Assembly (NCBI RefSeq): GCF_000226565.1
Contig: NC_016041.1
Location: 744,001 to 808,000 of the forward strand
Source: Glaciecola nitratireducens FR1064
Lineage (GTDB): Bacteria > Pseudomonadota > Gammaproteobacteria > Enterobacterales > Alteromonadaceae
Length of the DNA: 64,000 bases
Reading direction: 5' to 3'
Shown: piece by piece, positions 18,163 to 29,097 of the stretch
How positions within the stretch are numbered: position 1 is the stretch's first letter
How the letters are laid out: each line of letters starts with the position of its first letter
Notes under the pieces: model-generated
The model's input: only the letters and a program-made list of their open reading frames with translations
Databases searched by the model: none
Told to the model about the DNA's origin: nothing
Made by a program: the position numbers and the translations under genes

Positions 18163-18723
18163 GTGAAAAAATACTTATACAGCAATATCGTTGGCTTTAT
18201 CGCCATTATATTTTCGTCAATATTTTCGCTGCAAGCCTGTGCACAAGAAGAGAGTACCAGAGGCTTAGACAAGCAGGTTCAGGTTGACACAACAGCAAGC
18301 CTTGATGATGAACTAAATGAAGAAGAGTTAGCTTTACTCGCTGACGACAGTAATATTAACATTGCATTTGCTGACAAGGCGCTCCAAGTTGAATTTGCCG
18401 ATTCCTTTGAAGAAAGAGCGCTCGGGTTGATGCATCGCAAAAGTTTGTGCACAGACTGTGGCATGCTCTTTCAGTTTGATAGCGAACGTATAGCCAGCAT
18501 TTGGATGAAGAACACCTTTGTGCCGCTTGATCTAGCTTACATAACGGTTGATGGTAGTATAGTCGACATAAAGCAACTTCAGCCCCACGACCTTAATTCA
18601 GTAGTGTCATCACAAGAGGTTCTTTTTGCCTTGGAAATGAATCAGGGCTGGTTTGCTAAAAACGGCATAAAAGTAGGTGATAAAGTATCAATAGAAGGGC
18701 GCGTTAAGCAGCCCTTATTTTAA
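18163..18723 (+). CDS. Exported DUF192-family protein
   Basis: 186 residues. A signal sequence (1-26) ends SLQACAQEE, which could be a lipoprotein box with Cys26, although Gln at minus-2 is atypical. A 40-residue acidic linker follows, then a DUF192 domain: EFADSFEERALGLMHRKSLCTDCGMLFQFD, IWMKNTFVPLDLAYI and DGSIVDIKQLQPHD are all diagnostic. The family's role is not established. The start is GTG at 18163 with AAGGA seven nt upstream. It sits between acnB and lysC with its own leader; there is 76 nt to lysC, so the two may be co-transcribed. Confidence 0.88.
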   Translation: MKKYLYSNIVGFIAIIFSSIFSLQACAQEESTRGLDKQVQVDTTASLDDELNEEELALLADDSNINIAFADKALQVEFADSFEERALGLMHRKSLCTDCGMLFQFDSERIASIWMKNTFVPLDLAYITVDGSIVDIKQLQPHDLNSVVSSQEVLFALEMNQGWFAKNGIKVGDKVSIEGRVKQPLF

Positions 18724-18799
18724 TAATAAACATTTAGCTGTATTAGGCAGCTGTCGATAATGTGTTTCTTTGAGTTAACGTAGAGGAAGATAAAAATAA

Positions 18800-20149
18800 A
18801 TGAATTCAGCGTTGAATGTTGCCAAATTTGGTGGAACTAGCGTAGCGACCTACGAGACAATGTGTAATTGCGCGAAAATAATCGCGAGCAATCAAAGTAC
18901 TAGAGTTGTAGTAGTTAGCGCTTCTGCGGGCATAACCAATCATTTAGTTGCCTTAGCAAACACAGCTTTAACCAGCCAACAGATCGAAGAAATTATCGAA
19001 AAGATTAAGACCATTGAGCTGGCTATTGTCGGTAAGTTAAAAAAACCAGAGCAGATAAGCGATAAGCTAAACGTATTGCTAACTGAATTAACCGAACTAG
19101 CAAAACATGAAGAAATCAACTTTAGAGATGATTTAAAAGACGCCTTAGTGTCTATGGGCGAACGCATGTCTTCACTGTTGTTTTCAGCGGTACTCAGAGA
19201 GTTCGACGTTCCGGCGACCAATTTTGACGTCAGAAAAGTCTTGCGCACTGATTCGTTGTTTACGCAAGCAGCGCCGGATCTTTCCGTTATTAGGCAACTT
19301 TCACAATCCTTGCTGCAGCCTGAACTTGATAGCTCAGTGATTGTGACACAAGGCTTTGTTGGTGCCGATGAGCAGGGCAGAACAACAACATTGGGCCGTG
19401 GTGGCTCTGATTTTACGGCAGCACTGCTGGCCGAAGCACTAGATGCACAAACCTGTGAAATTTGGACTGACGTTATTGGTGTTTACACAACCGATCCTCG
19501 CATTACTGACAAAGCGCGGCCTTTGCCAGAGCTTAGTTTTGAAGAAGCTGCCGAAATGGCCACCTTTGGTGCCAAAGTATTGCATCCGGCAACGATGGAG
19601 CCTGCGCTTCGACAGGACATTAAAGTGTTTGTTGGCTCTAGCCGTGAACCTGAAAAAGGTGGCACGTGGATAGTCAGAGACTGCGAGCATGAACCGGCTT
19701 ATAGAGCCATTACGCGACGTAAAGACCAAGTAATGGTAACAGTCAAAACACCCCAGATGATGTATGCACAGGGATTCTTGCAGCGTGTTTTTACAATTAT
19801 CGCGAAACACAATCTGTCGGTTGACTTGGTAACCACGTCTGAAATTTCGGTGTCGTTTACACTTGATAATCCGCCTAATTCCGTTTCCGAAAGGGTAAAT
19901 AAAGAGACGCTCGCTGAGTTAACCACAATATGTGATGTGACTATTGAGCAAGGGTATGACGTGGTTACGGTTGTGGGAAATAATATGCATAGCTCTGCTG
20001 GCGTATCGAGCAAAATATTCGAAGCGGTGACTGATTTTAACTTACGAATGATTTGTTTTGGCGCAAACCCGCACAACTTATCTTTCGTCGTGAGTAATGC
20101 TGACAGTGAAGATGTCGTTCAAGTGTTGCACAAAGCGCTTTTTGAATAA
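18800..20149 (+). CDS. lysC: Aspartate kinase (lysine-sensitive type)
   Basis: 449 residues, the length of E. coli LysC (449). It phosphorylates aspartate, the first step to lysine, threonine and methionine. The kinase domain begins with NVAKFGGTSV (residues 6-15) and contains the GRGGSDFTAALLAEAL nucleotide site and EIWTDVIGVYTTDPR. Two ACT regulatory units follow (VMVTVKTPQM and VVTVVGNN...), where feedback amino acids bind. Overall similarity to the monofunctional E. coli LysC type makes lysine the likely inhibitor. Only 76 nt separate it from the DUF192 gene, too little for a lysine riboswitch. A bidirectional terminator follows. Confidence 0.93.
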   Translation: MNSALNVAKFGGTSVATYETMCNCAKIIASNQSTRVVVVSASAGITNHLVALANTALTSQQIEEIIEKIKTIELAIVGKLKKPEQISDKLNVLLTELTELAKHEEINFRDDLKDALVSMGERMSSLLFSAVLREFDVPATNFDVRKVLRTDSLFTQAAPDLSVIRQLSQSLLQPELDSSVIVTQGFVGADEQGRTTTLGRGGSDFTAALLAEALDAQTCEIWTDVIGVYTTDPRITDKARPLPELSFEEAAEMATFGAKVLHPATMEPALRQDIKVFVGSSREPEKGGTWIVRDCEHEPAYRAITRRKDQVMVTVKTPQMMYAQGFLQRVFTIIAKHNLSVDLVTTSEISVSFTLDNPPNSVSERVNKETLAELTTICDVTIEQGYDVVTVVGNNMHSSAGVSSKIFEAVTDFNLRMICFGANPHNLSFVVSNADSEDVVQVLHKALFE

Positions 20150-20210
20150 TCGTTCAGAAGCAGGCATAGCGCAGTTAATTATTGATACAGCTTAAAATTA
20201 AGCAATAAAA

Positions 20211-20245
20211 AAGCGATTTTGTAAAAATACAAAATCGCTTTTTTT
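20211..20245. terminator. Bidirectional terminator between lysC and the chemoreceptor gene
   Basis: A 13-bp perfect stem AAGCGATTTTGTA/TACAAAATCGCTT with an A-rich loop is flanked by an A run on the left and a T run on the right. It serves the converging lysC and the minus-strand chemoreceptor. Confidence 0.92.
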
Positions 20246-20322
20246 GTAGCTATTAAAACGTTAAACCAATGTTAAGAAATAAATCTCGCTAGCTTGATAT
20301 TCAAGCCTTCGCCGGGAAGTAC

Positions 20323-22347
20323 TTAGACCTTAAAGCTACCAATAGACTCTTGTAGTTCATCCGCCAGTCTCGCTACTTCAGCGCTCGATTCTGTTGTCTG
20401 CTGAGCACCCAAAGATGTTTCCTCTGCAATACCTACAATGCTCTCGAGTTTTTCGCTAATTTCTGCCGACACCTGATTCTGCTCACGTGCTGCTTGTTCG
20501 ATGCGAGTGCTAACTTCATGCGCTTTGTGCACCGCGTCAGTAATCAAATCAAGCGCTTGAGCTGCTTTCTCAGTTTGTTGTACACACAACTCTGTTTGTT
20601 GCTTGCCTTGCGTCATTACCGCTACCGCCTTTTCAGCGCCAGCTTGCAAGACCTCTATCATCGAATTAATTTCTTGCGTCGATTTTTGTGTCCGACTTGC
20701 CAGAGTGCGCACTTCATCTGCGACAACAGCAAAACCTCGACCTTGCTCACCCGCCCGTGCTGCCTCAATTGCGGCGTTCAATGCGAGTAGGTTAGTTTGG
20801 TCTGCAACGCCACGGATTACATCAAGGATACCTCCTATGGATGCGCTGTCTTCATGTAGTTTGTTAATAACGTCAGCAGCTTCCTGTACGTCACGAGCAA
20901 GTACTTCAATAGTCCGTTTGTTGTCTAAAGATATTTGTTTTACTTTCTCTGCCTCTTCATCAGCGTGACCAATTTCTTTCAAGGTATCGTCAGCGCTTTG
21001 CGAGACAAGTAGAGATGTGCTGTGCATTTCAGTAGTAGCCGCCGCAATTTGCGATATTTGCGATTTCTGATCTTGAATCGATCTCGTTGTTTGTTCGGTT
21101 ACAGCCGATGTTTCACCAGACGCAGCGGCAAGTTGCTCTGCTCGGCGATGAATGCCTTCAATTAATGACTTTAAGTTATCAATAAGTAAGTTACAGTTTT
21201 TCGAAAGCACACCAAATTCATCTTTTGATGAATCATCAAGGCGATGCGTTAAGTCACCAGAAGATGCAATTGTGAGTAATTCATTGACTTTTGCTAACGG
21301 ATTTATTATCGCAATAACACTCTTGTATGCTGTGAATGCGGCAATACCCAAGGATGCCAATACCATCACAACCACCCATTGAATGCTTGAGCTAACTTGA
21401 GAGCTAACGTCCTCTTTGAGTGTTGTTGCTTTATTGTTAGCCAATTTTAGTAAGCTAGCTAATGATTCCAGCGCACGCGTAATATTTTCATCAGATGCGT
21501 CTAAGAATTTCTTAGAATCGACAGCTCTTTCTAGCATATTTGTTTTTGTTCTTAGAATGCCATTAGAGCCAGATGTTGTTTCTTTTATTGTATCAATTAG
21601 GTCTCCGACTTCATCCAATGTGCCGGTATCGTCTTGTCCGTTTGCCAAGCTCACCATACTCGCAAATTGCTCATCAGCTTGCTCAACCATTACCAGAACT
21701 TCTTTACTTCTGAGTTCTGCTCGTTGAAGTGTCTCAGTCGAAGCGAACTCAGCAATAGAAGATAGAAGTGAGAGTAAATTTGATTCTAATTTAACGCCTT
21801 CGCTCGCTACTTTTGAAAGTAAAGCTGAGTTAGCGACTTCATCTAAATCAGTAAAGTCCAATAATAAAGAAGTGGCATCATCGGCACTTTCTTCAATCAC
21901 TGCATACTTAGATTTTACGCTGTCACCGAAGTTTTGTTCAGCGAGGCGGTTAGAATAGACTTGAATTGCGTTTGTGGAATATTCGTCATACGCGACTTCA
22001 ACTGAAGCAAGAGCGCTTTTCAAACTACTTTCAGATTGCACCGTAGTGCGTAAATCCGATAGCTCTGATTCAAAATTGCCTTTACTCGTCTCAAATTCCG
22101 ATAGCTTGTCATTTAAATCGGGTTGATTAGTTGTGACGTAAGCCTCAAAGGTTAATCTCCCCATATTGAGGAACGACGCTTTTAAACTGCTGCTTCCTCC
22201 CACGGTTGGCAATGCTAATTCACTTACCTCAGCAGTGGCACCTTCGATCTTATTTAAACTAACAAGCGACAGTGCACTTAACAATACGAGCAGAAAACTG
22301 ATGATGCTAAATCCGCCTATTACTCGCATTTTCACGGTAAGATTCAT
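20323..22347 (-). CDS. Membrane methyl-accepting chemotaxis protein
   Basis: 674 residues. TM1 is near residues 7-29, then a long helical periplasmic sensor (about 30-310) of alanine-, serine- and leucine-rich coiled coil, TM2 near 315-335, a HAMP domain ([23 protein letters not shown]), and the signalling domain with tip [20 protein letters not shown] and [17 protein letters not shown]. The sensor resembles all-helical four-helix or HBM-type bundles, and its ligand is unknown. The start ATG at 22347 has AGGGGTC five nt upstream; a longer in-frame start at 22428 lacks one. No pentapeptide CheR tether is seen at the C-terminus. Confidence 0.93.
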   Translation of the reverse strand: MNLTVKMRVIGGFSIISFLLVLLSALSLVSLNKIEGATAEVSELALPTVGGSSSLKASFLNMGRLTFEAYVTTNQPDLNDKLSEFETSKGNFESELSDLRTTVQSESSLKSALASVEVAYDEYSTNAIQVYSNRLAEQNFGDSVKSKYAVIEESADDATSLLLDFTDLDEVANSALLSKVASEGVKLESNLLSLLSSIAEFASTETLQRAELRSKEVLVMVEQADEQFASMVSLANGQDDTGTLDEVGDLIDTIKETTSGSNGILRTKTNMLERAVDSKKFLDASDENITRALESLASLLKLANNKATTLKEDVSSQVSSSIQWVVVMVLASLGIAAFTAYKSVIAIINPLAKVNELLTIASSGDLTHRLDDSSKDEFGVLSKNCNLLIDNLKSLIEGIHRRAEQLAAASGETSAVTEQTTRSIQDQKSQISQIAAATTEMHSTSLLVSQSADDTLKEIGHADEEAEKVKQISLDNKRTIEVLARDVQEAADVINKLHEDSASIGGILDVIRGVADQTNLLALNAAIEAARAGEQGRGFAVVADEVRTLASRTQKSTQEINSMIEVLQAGAEKAVAVMTQGKQQTELCVQQTEKAAQALDLITDAVHKAHEVSTRIEQAAREQNQVSAEISEKLESIVGIAEETSLGAQQTTESSAEVARLADELQESIGSFKV

Positions 22348-22492
22348 TTTTTGACCCCTAATTACTCGGTTTTGTGACAATGATTTCTGTCTTTTGAACA
22401 GTAGCGCAAGAGTAATTGATTTCAGCAAAGACTCGGGTACGCAGTTTCATAACTATGTGTATATGAAGGTATCGGTAGGAGGGTCTTTTTCT

Positions 22493-23299
22493 TTATGCCT
22501 GTTGTGAAAATAACTGCTTCGATTCAATGCAATAGAGCGACATTCTCTTGCCCCAGACGAATCCAGTATCTAGCGCGATGATATTTTCGTTGTTAGTTTC
22601 GCCCATTAATGATGCCCAATGTCCAAATAAAATGATTTTATTTTTCTTCAATTTTGGATTGGGAGAAAGATACCAGGGTGTGAGTTCTTCGGGCGCGACA
22701 TTTGGGTGGCATTTAGTTTTGAATTCAAGCGCGTTGTCGCTTAAAAAGCGCATTCGTGTTAAGGCGTTTACGACAAACCTAAGGCGCTCATTGCCTTCTA
22801 AACTGTCGTTCCAAACGTTTGGTGTATTGCCATACATATTCTTCAAAAATTTGAGTTGTTTGCTACCGCTTAATGCTTCACTTACTTCATCTGACAGCGC
22901 TAGCGCTTTTTTTGTAGACCACATTGGATACAGGCCGGCATGAGAGATAAAATGCCGCTTAGCCGGTTTTAAAGCTAGCTTCTTAGTACTCAGCCAGTCT
23001 ATGAGTTCACTGAATGATTTGTGTTTCATTAATGGGGCAAGTTTATCGACGGGTTTGGGGTCGCTGATGCCGTGAGCCATGGCAATAAGATGTAAATCAT
23101 GATTGCCGAGCACGGTATCAAAATGATCGGAACCCAAATCGTTTAAAAATTTAAGAGTCTCTAAAGACTCGGGCCCGCGAGCTATGAGATCACCAACAGC
23201 CCATAGCTTATCTTTTTTTGCATTAAACCCTGCCGCCTGCAGAAGTTTGCGCAATCCTTTATAGCAACCTTGAATATCGCCGACTACGTAATTCTTCAT
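22493..23299 (-). CDS. apaH: Diadenosine tetraphosphatase (symmetrical)
   Basis: 268 residues. It hydrolyses Ap4A to two ADP and also decaps Np4-capped RNA in E. coli. It is a metallophosphatase with GDIQGCYKGL (D-x-H variant as in ApaH), GDLIARGPES, GNHDLHLIA and FISHAGLYP in order. The true start is the ATG at 23299 (MKNYVVGDIQGCY); a longer frame reaching 23383 would run into apaG. It begins 7 nt after the apaG stop and ends the lptD-surA-pdxA-rsmA-apaG-apaH operon, the same order as E. coli. Confidence 0.96.
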   Translation of the reverse strand: MKNYVVGDIQGCYKGLRKLLQAAGFNAKKDKLWAVGDLIARGPESLETLKFLNDLGSDHFDTVLGNHDLHLIAMAHGISDPKPVDKLAPLMKHKSFSELIDWLSTKKLALKPAKRHFISHAGLYPMWSTKKALALSDEVSEALSGSKQLKFLKNMYGNTPNVWNDSLEGNERLRFVVNALTRMRFLSDNALEFKTKCHPNVAPEELTPWYLSPNPKLKKNKIILFGHWASLMGETNNENIIALDTGFVWGKRMSLYCIESKQLFSQQA

Positions 23300-23306
23300 G
23301 CTAAGA

Positions 23307-23681
23307 TTAATGCAAGCTGTTTGGTTTAGACAAGTTAAAAACAGGTATCGATTCACGATAAGCTTGCCCGTCCGCGAGCTCAAAGTCGTAATAACCTTCC
23401 ATTGTGCCTACTGCCGTCTTTATCATCGAGGCGCTCGTGTATTCATAGCTTTCATTTGGTTGAATAATTGGCTGCTCACCGACGACACCTTCGCCCTCTA
23501 CTTCAACTCGTTCACCGTCACCATTGGTGATTAACCAATATCGGCTTAACAGTTGCGCAGGTTGTGCCAGGTTATTGCTGATGGTAACAGTATAGCTAAA
23601 AACATAAACAGGCGTGTTGTCGCCGCTGTCTTTAACGCCCATAAAATTGGTTTTGGTGCTGATGTTGAGTGATTTTTTCAT
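23307..23681 (-). CDS. apaG: ApaG protein (Co2+/Mg2+ efflux-associated)
   Basis: 124 residues, the family's usual length. A single fibronectin-III-like beta domain: VFSYTVTISNNLAQPAQLLSRYWLITNGDG, then VEGEGVVGEQPIIQPNESYEYTS and GTMEGYYDFELADGQ, which are the characteristic ApaG segments. Its exact job is unsettled; it is linked to cation resistance in Salmonella, and it is always found with apaH. It starts 4 nt after rsmA. Confidence 0.95.
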   Translation of the reverse strand: MKKSLNISTKTNFMGVKDSGDNTPVYVFSYTVTISNNLAQPAQLLSRYWLITNGDGERVEVEGEGVVGEQPIIQPNESYEYTSASMIKTAVGTMEGYYDFELADGQAYRESIPVFNLSKPNSLH

Positions 23682-23685
23682 TGCT

Positions 23686-24567
23686 TTAGTCTGCTTTTTT
23701 AGTCACGGTTTCTTCAGCGGATTGTTGTTCAAGCTCTTCTTTTTCAAACTCTTCTTTTTCAAAAGCGATGCGCTTTTTCTCAACGTAATTAGCTATCAAT
23801 GCAAAATCCTGTAAAGACAAGGCTTCAGCTCTCAATTCTGGTTTTATGCCTAAAGATTCGATTTCTTCGTGCGACATTAATTCTTTTAAGCTATTGCGAA
23901 TGGTTTTTCTGCGTTGATTAAATGCAGTGGTAACTACTTGCTGTAGCCTGTCGATACTATCGACTTGAGCCGGTGGCGTTGCATGTGGTACTAGTCTAAC
24001 AACAGCAGAGTCTACTTTTGGGGCAGGCTTAAAGGCTGTAGGCGGAACGGCGACCACAGGGATGGCTTGGCAGTAATATTGCGCCATCACCGACAATCGG
24101 CCATAAAGCTTGTCTCCATGGCTTGCACACAGGCGTTTTACCACTTCATTTTGAAGCATAAAATGCATATCTTTCACTTTGTTGGTGAAAGTAAACAAAT
24201 GAAACATCAGTGGAGTTGAAATATTATAGGGAAGGTTGCCAAAAATCCTCAGTTCACCATCCGTCTTAACTAGACTGGCGAAATCGAACTTCAGTGCATC
24301 TTCTTCTATAACGGTCAGCTTTTTACTCAGAAACGGATGCTCACGTAACCTTTTTGCTAGGTCTCTGTCGAGTTCGACAACAGTGAGATGGTCAACTTCT
24401 TCCGCAACTGGGTCGGTTAATGCGCCTAAACCGGGGCCAATTTCGACAAGGTTCTCTCCGGGTTTTGGATTAATCGCGGAGACTATTTTATCAATCACAT
24501 ACTGGTCATGCAGGAAATTCTGACCAAAGCGTTTTCTTGCCGTGTGGCCTAAGTGCTTTTGACTCAT
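23686..24567 (-). CDS. rsmA: 16S rRNA dimethyladenosine transferase
   Basis: 293 residues. It dimethylates A1518 and A1519 of 16S rRNA (KsgA). SAM-binding motif [13 protein letters not shown] and the catalytic [12 protein letters not shown] motif are intact, and the N-terminal [15 protein letters not shown] is typical. The C-terminal 30 residues are a highly charged Glu/Lys tail longer than in E. coli KsgA (273 residues). Its ATG overlaps the pdxA stop by 4 nt (ATGA), so translation is coupled. Confidence 0.96.
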   Translation of the reverse strand: MSQKHLGHTARKRFGQNFLHDQYVIDKIVSAINPKPGENLVEIGPGLGALTDPVAEEVDHLTVVELDRDLAKRLREHPFLSKKLTVIEEDALKFDFASLVKTDGELRIFGNLPYNISTPLMFHLFTFTNKVKDMHFMLQNEVVKRLCASHGDKLYGRLSVMAQYYCQAIPVVAVPPTAFKPAPKVDSAVVRLVPHATPPAQVDSIDRLQQVVTTAFNQRRKTIRNSLKELMSHEEIESLGIKPELRAEALSLQDFALIANYVEKKRIAFEKEEFEKEELEQQSAEETVTKKAD

Positions 24568-25550
24568 GATTTTTTCCTAGCCAGTTTGATGGCTTTGTTA
24601 ATTGCTTTGGTGAAGCTACCGCAATCGATATCACCAGTACCAGCAAGGTCACATGCAGTGCCGTGGTCCACTGAGGTTCTAATAAACGGCAGACCCAGTG
24701 TGATATTCACCGATGCGCCAAAGCCCTTGTACTTCAATACCGGCAGACCTTGGTCATGGTACATCGCTAGCACAGCATCAGCTTTTTCTAAGTATTTTGG
24801 TTGGAAAATAGTATCCGCAGGGAGTGGGCCAACAAGATCAATGCCCTGTGCTCGCAGCTCATTTAATTTTGGTGTAATTACCAAAATTTCCTCAGTACCT
24901 AAATGACCGTCTTCACCAGCATGTGGATTTAAACCGCAAACATAGATTTTAGGCGCTTCAATACCAAATTTAAGCTTCATGTCGGTGTGAATAATATGAA
25001 TAACTTTGTCGAGGCGCTCAGGCGTGATAGCACGGGAAACGTATTGCAACGGAATATGCGTTGTTGCAAGGCACACGCGCAAGCCTTCGGTTGCAAGCAT
25101 CATCACAACATCGCTACAGTTAGACTGGTTTGCAAAAAATTCGGTGTGACCACTGAACGAAATGCCTGCTTTATTAATGATGCCTTTGTGCACGGGGCCC
25201 GTTACGACCGCGTCGAAGGTTGCGTTAATGTTCTCGTCACAGGCTTGGCGCAATGTTTCGACAACATAGTGTCCATTTTCGCTATTTAATTCTCCTGCTA
25301 TAACAGGAACTGCCACAGGTATATGCTTAACGATCAATTGGCCAGGCTGCTGAATATAGTTACTACCAGCATCATAAGGAATGATATCGAGTGGAACTCC
25401 TAATAATGTAGCTCGTTCTTGCAGCATGTCAGCGTCAGCATAAACCACCAGTTGAGCATCCCAGACCTGCTGGGATAATTTAATGATAAGGTCTGGGCCG
25501 ATGCCCGCAGGCTCTCCGGGCGTAACAGCAATCTTTAAAGTTTTTGACAT
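24564..25550 (-). CDS. pdxA: 4-hydroxythreonine-4-phosphate dehydrogenase
   Basis: 328 residues, as in E. coli (329). NAD-dependent step of the DXP-dependent pyridoxal phosphate pathway; its product is joined to DXP by PdxJ, whose gene is also in this window (54965). Motifs: [35 protein letters not shown] (substrate and metal histidine), [14 protein letters not shown] and [12 protein letters not shown] (metal histidines). Its ATG overlaps the surA stop by one base. Confidence 0.96.
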   Translation of the reverse strand: MSKTLKIAVTPGEPAGIGPDLIIKLSQQVWDAQLVVYADADMLQERATLLGVPLDIIPYDAGSNYIQQPGQLIVKHIPVAVPVIAGELNSENGHYVVETLRQACDENINATFDAVVTGPVHKGIINKAGISFSGHTEFFANQSNCSDVVMMLATEGLRVCLATTHIPLQYVSRAITPERLDKVIHIIHTDMKLKFGIEAPKIYVCGLNPHAGEDGHLGTEEILVITPKLNELRAQGIDLVGPLPADTIFQPKYLEKADAVLAMYHDQGLPVLKYKGFGASVNITLGLPFIRTSVDHGTACDLAGTGDIDCGSFTKAINKAIKLARKKS

Positions 25551-26851
25551 TACAGGTCTTTTTTATCGAGTAATTCAATGTAAGCACCTTCACGCATTTC
25601 GCGTAACCAAGTGTCTGTTTCTTCATTAAATTTTCTGTTAAATAATAATTGATACGCACGATCTTCCTTGCGTTTTTCCGTTGCATCATCAATGCGACGT
25701 TCAATCAACTGAATCAAATGCCAACCGTGAACTGTTCTAATTGGCTGGCTATATTCATCTTTTTTCAGGGTGCTAAGTGCATCCTTGAACTCAGGAACAT
25801 ATATGCTTGGGTCGTTCCAACCTAACACACCGCCTTTCAAAGCTGAACCTGGATCTTCGGAATGCTGCTTTGCTAGCTTAGCGAAATCTTCTTCGCCTTC
25901 AATTAATTTGGTACGAAACTCTTGCAGCATTTTTTCTGCTTTTTGATCGCTAAGGATAATCGACGGCTTCACCAAAATATGGCGAGCGTTAACTTCTTCA
26001 ACTTCTACAGTCTCGATGCCTCTCGAATCCAGTATTTTTAATACATGGAAGCCGGCGCCGCTGCGCAACGGACCAATTAAATCGTCTTTTTTCTTACCGT
26101 CTACGGCTTCAGCGAACAAGGTTGGCATAGAGTTAACGTTCATCCAACCCATATCACCGCCCTCAAGTGCTTTTGGACCAGAAGATGATGCTATCGCGAT
26201 TTTGGTAAAATCGGACCCAGAGTTTAACAGTTCAAGCACCTTTTCTGCGGTGTCTCTCGATTTAGTAATTTCTTCTTCCGTTGCACCCGACGGTACAGCA
26301 ATCAGAATATGGCCTAAACGGTATTCAGCTTGTTCGTCACCTTGTTGGCTAATTAAGTTTACCAAGGTCTCAATTTCTTGTGGTGTAATATAAACACGGC
26401 GTCTTACATTTGCGCGCGTTACTTCACCTGTGATTAGCTCTTCACGGACTTTTTCGCGATATACTTCGTACGAAAGGCCATCAAGCTGCACCCTTTTGCG
26501 CAATTCATCAATGCTAATATTGTCTCTCTGCGCAATGTTGCCGATAGTTTGCTCTAGCTGTGGGTCACTTATCTGTATGCCCATGCGTTCTGCCATCTGC
26601 ATTTGCAGGCTTTTTAATATTAAACGTTCGATTGCTTGCGTGCGCAAAGCTCTGTCTGACGGTAGAGCTTGTCCTTCTGCAACTGCGCCTTGTTTAACGG
26701 CATTGACTAGCTCAGATATTTCACTTTCAAGAATGACGCCTTGGTCTACAATGACGGACACTTTGTCTAGACTTTGCTCAACCGCGCTGGCTAGCATGCT
26801 GAAAACGACGGTAACACTCAGTAAGCTTGCTTTTAATAATCTGTATTTCAT
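25550..26851 (-). CDS. surA: Periplasmic chaperone and peptidyl-prolyl isomerase SurA
   Basis: 433 residues (E. coli 428). It escorts outer-membrane proteins, notably LptD, to the BAM complex. Signal peptide 1-23 (MLASAVEQS), N-terminal chaperone domain with [17 protein letters not shown], then two parvulin domains: one near 175-275 ([26 protein letters not shown]) and one near 287-390 ([27 protein letters not shown]), and a C-terminal helix. It is 32 nt downstream of lptD in the same operon. Confidence 0.96.
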   Translation of the reverse strand: MKYRLLKASLLSVTVVFSMLASAVEQSLDKVSVIVDQGVILESEISELVNAVKQGAVAEGQALPSDRALRTQAIERLILKSLQMQMAERMGIQISDPQLEQTIGNIAQRDNISIDELRKRVQLDGLSYEVYREKVREELITGEVTRANVRRRVYITPQEIETLVNLISQQGDEQAEYRLGHILIAVPSGATEEEITKSRDTAEKVLELLNSGSDFTKIAIASSSGPKALEGGDMGWMNVNSMPTLFAEAVDGKKKDDLIGPLRSGAGFHVLKILDSRGIETVEVEEVNARHILVKPSIILSDQKAEKMLQEFRTKLIEGEEDFAKLAKQHSEDPGSALKGGVLGWNDPSIYVPEFKDALSTLKKDEYSQPIRTVHGWHLIQLIERRIDDATEKRKEDRAYQLLFNRKFNEETDTWLREMREGAYIELLDKKDL

Positions 26852-26883
26852 ATTTTCTCTATTTAAATTACGTCTAAATCTAA

Positions 26884-29097
26884 TTAATTTAAAACATAGG
26901 GCTGGCGGTAGCCAAACATCCCTTGCTCTAACATATCGGAATTACTTCTACGGCTGCCAATACCTTTAATAATAAACTGTAGGCCTATGCCTGAGTCAAA
27001 CTCATCGGTTGTGCGTAAGCCTGTTGCGTCAAATCGGTTGCTGAGACTGCGCTGATAAGTGAAACGTAATGCCCAGCAACAACTTTCGTATTGAATGCCA
27101 GCAAAGCTTTCGGTGGTTCTGGATAGATTAGCATCTCTATACCAGCGTCCTACCCAATGCCATTTTTCGTTGATTGGCCAACTAGCCGTTACACCAAATT
27201 GGTTTATTTCCTCTCCAGACAGATCGCGAATATAGCGATGGTTTACCTGTATAAGCTTATTATCGTCAATACGATACTCAGTCGCAACACTACTACGTTC
27301 TACTTTTTGGGTTTGCGTCTCAACCTGAATATCAGAGTGCAAAAACCAGCGTTGGTTCACTTGCCAATCAAATTCAGCGGCTAAAGCTGAGCGATTGTCT
27401 TCTCTCACACTGCTAATTAGCTTACTGTCTTCCAAATAAAATATCTGACCGACGCTTAGCACCAATTTTTCTCTGTTTTTTTGATCAATGAGTCTGGCTG
27501 TTGCACCTAATGTAAATTGATTATTGTCGTTAATGCGATCTAAACCTGTAAATTCTTGCCCGCGGAATAAATTGTTAAAAGTAGTCAACAGCGGTGTTGT
27601 ATCGTAAAGACCAATATTGTCTTGTTCTTCAAAGCTAGTATAAAGGTACTGCACCTTTGGTTCGATAGTCAGCCCGTATTTATCATCTAATACTAAGCCT
27701 TCTTTTTCGAAAATGAGAGAACCATATAATCTCCCTTGACCAATGGTTCTACTGACGCTTTCGTCAAGCTGCCCTACAGAACCTTCCGGCAGTTCTTGCT
27801 CATAATAAGTTTGTAGCAAACTCACTTCTGCTAACAGTTCACCCCAAGCGCGCTGGTATGGCAGGGATAAACTAGGCTCAATGTGCACTCTAAACGCATT
27901 CGGTTTTGAATCGAGCTTATTCTCAAAGTAAGCCGCTTCACTTGCTAATTTGAAATCAATGTATTCACCGATATCGCTGCCGTAATTTAACTTCATTTCG
28001 GGTAATGCACGATACACATCGGGATGATCACCAACAACTTCGAAATCGCGAAACTGCAAAGAAAAGTCTAAATTAGGTGAGTAGTAATTTAACCCTAGTT
28101 GGCGGTATAAGTGAGTGTCAGCGCGATTGTAATAATCAGAGCCAAGGTCAACGATATAGTTGTCGTCACTTATCCCGCTAAAATCGACATTTAAACTCCA
28201 ATTGTCGCTTAATTTCCCTTGATGCAAATATCGATAAAAATAGCGGTCCTCTTGAGTGAGGGTATCGAGATCCTTCGGTAAGTATTCTAACTGCACTTCA
28301 CCTTGACTTTGACTAAACAAATAGCGGAATTCTGTTTTCAGTTGAATACCGCGGTTGGTCATCGCTCTCGGCGAGAAAGTTGCGTCATAATTAGGCGCAA
28401 TATTCCAATATACCGGTTGTTCATACTCAAGACCGGTGCGGGTTGAGCTGCCAATATTAGGAAATAATAATCCGCTTTGACGTTCAGCAGTAACGGGAAA
28501 TGCAAAATATGGGAGCCAAAACACCGGCACACCACCAAGGTAAAACTTAGTGTTGTAAGCCTCACCAAATGGACTGTCTTTAGCAATGACAATTTCATTA
28601 GCAAACATTTTCCAATCTTCACTGCCTTCAGGACAGGTGGTGAATGAGACTTGTTCTAAGCGTAAACCTTGTTCACCAGAAAGCGACAGCAAATCAGCCG
28701 CACCACGCCCTGATATGTTTTTAAATTGATACTCAGTATCTTGCATTTGCAATAATTTAAGGTCGCTGTTCAATTCAACGCCTTGGCTTTCGACTTGCAA
28801 AGCTTCGTCTCGATAAAGCACATCACCGCTAGCGATAACTTGTTTTCCGTTATTATCTATTTGCGCAACATCTGCATTTATCATGGAGCTAGGACTGGTA
28901 ATCAGAACATTACCGTTAAATAATGCTGATCTATTTTGAATCATTTGGGCGGCGTCAGAACTTACTTTGATCTGCTTACCGGTAGTCAGTAATGATGACT
29001 CAAACGGCGTGCTTTCAGGTATACACAACTCAACAGTTTGCGCACTCACAAAAAATGCACTAATACTGAGCGTTGTGGCAAAGAACAATTTAATCAT
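26884..29097 (-). CDS. lptD: LPS-assembly protein LptD
   Basis: 737 residues. Outer-membrane translocon that inserts lipopolysaccharide together with LptE. Signal peptide 1-19, then a periplasmic OstA/LptA-like beta-jellyroll (SSMINADVAQIDNNGKQVIASGDVLYRDEALQVES), then the 26-strand barrel. The four cysteines of the family are present: Cys25, one in TTCPEGS, and an adjacent pair in ESCCWALRF, so the inter-domain disulfide switch should form. I use the ATG at 29097; a TTG directly before it is less likely. First gene of the operon with surA, its chaperone. Confidence 0.96.
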   Translation of the reverse strand: MIKLFFATTLSISAFFVSAQTVELCIPESTPFESSLLTTGKQIKVSSDAAQMIQNRSALFNGNVLITSPSSMINADVAQIDNNGKQVIASGDVLYRDEALQVESQGVELNSDLKLLQMQDTEYQFKNISGRGAADLLSLSGEQGLRLEQVSFTTCPEGSEDWKMFANEIVIAKDSPFGEAYNTKFYLGGVPVFWLPYFAFPVTAERQSGLLFPNIGSSTRTGLEYEQPVYWNIAPNYDATFSPRAMTNRGIQLKTEFRYLFSQSQGEVQLEYLPKDLDTLTQEDRYFYRYLHQGKLSDNWSLNVDFSGISDDNYIVDLGSDYYNRADTHLYRQLGLNYYSPNLDFSLQFRDFEVVGDHPDVYRALPEMKLNYGSDIGEYIDFKLASEAAYFENKLDSKPNAFRVHIEPSLSLPYQRAWGELLAEVSLLQTYYEQELPEGSVGQLDESVSRTIGQGRLYGSLIFEKEGLVLDDKYGLTIEPKVQYLYTSFEEQDNIGLYDTTPLLTTFNNLFRGQEFTGLDRINDNNQFTLGATARLIDQKNREKLVLSVGQIFYLEDSKLISSVREDNRSALAAEFDWQVNQRWFLHSDIQVETQTQKVERSSVATEYRIDDNKLIQVNHRYIRDLSGEEINQFGVTASWPINEKWHWVGRWYRDANLSRTTESFAGIQYESCCWALRFTYQRSLSNRFDATGLRTTDEFDSGIGLQFIIKGIGSRRSNSDMLEQGMFGYRQPYVLN

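Noticed and set aside
18724..18799. Lysine riboswitch upstream of lysC
   Set aside because: Only 76 nt separate lysC from the upstream stop, far less than a lysine riboswitch needs, and no matching structure is seen.
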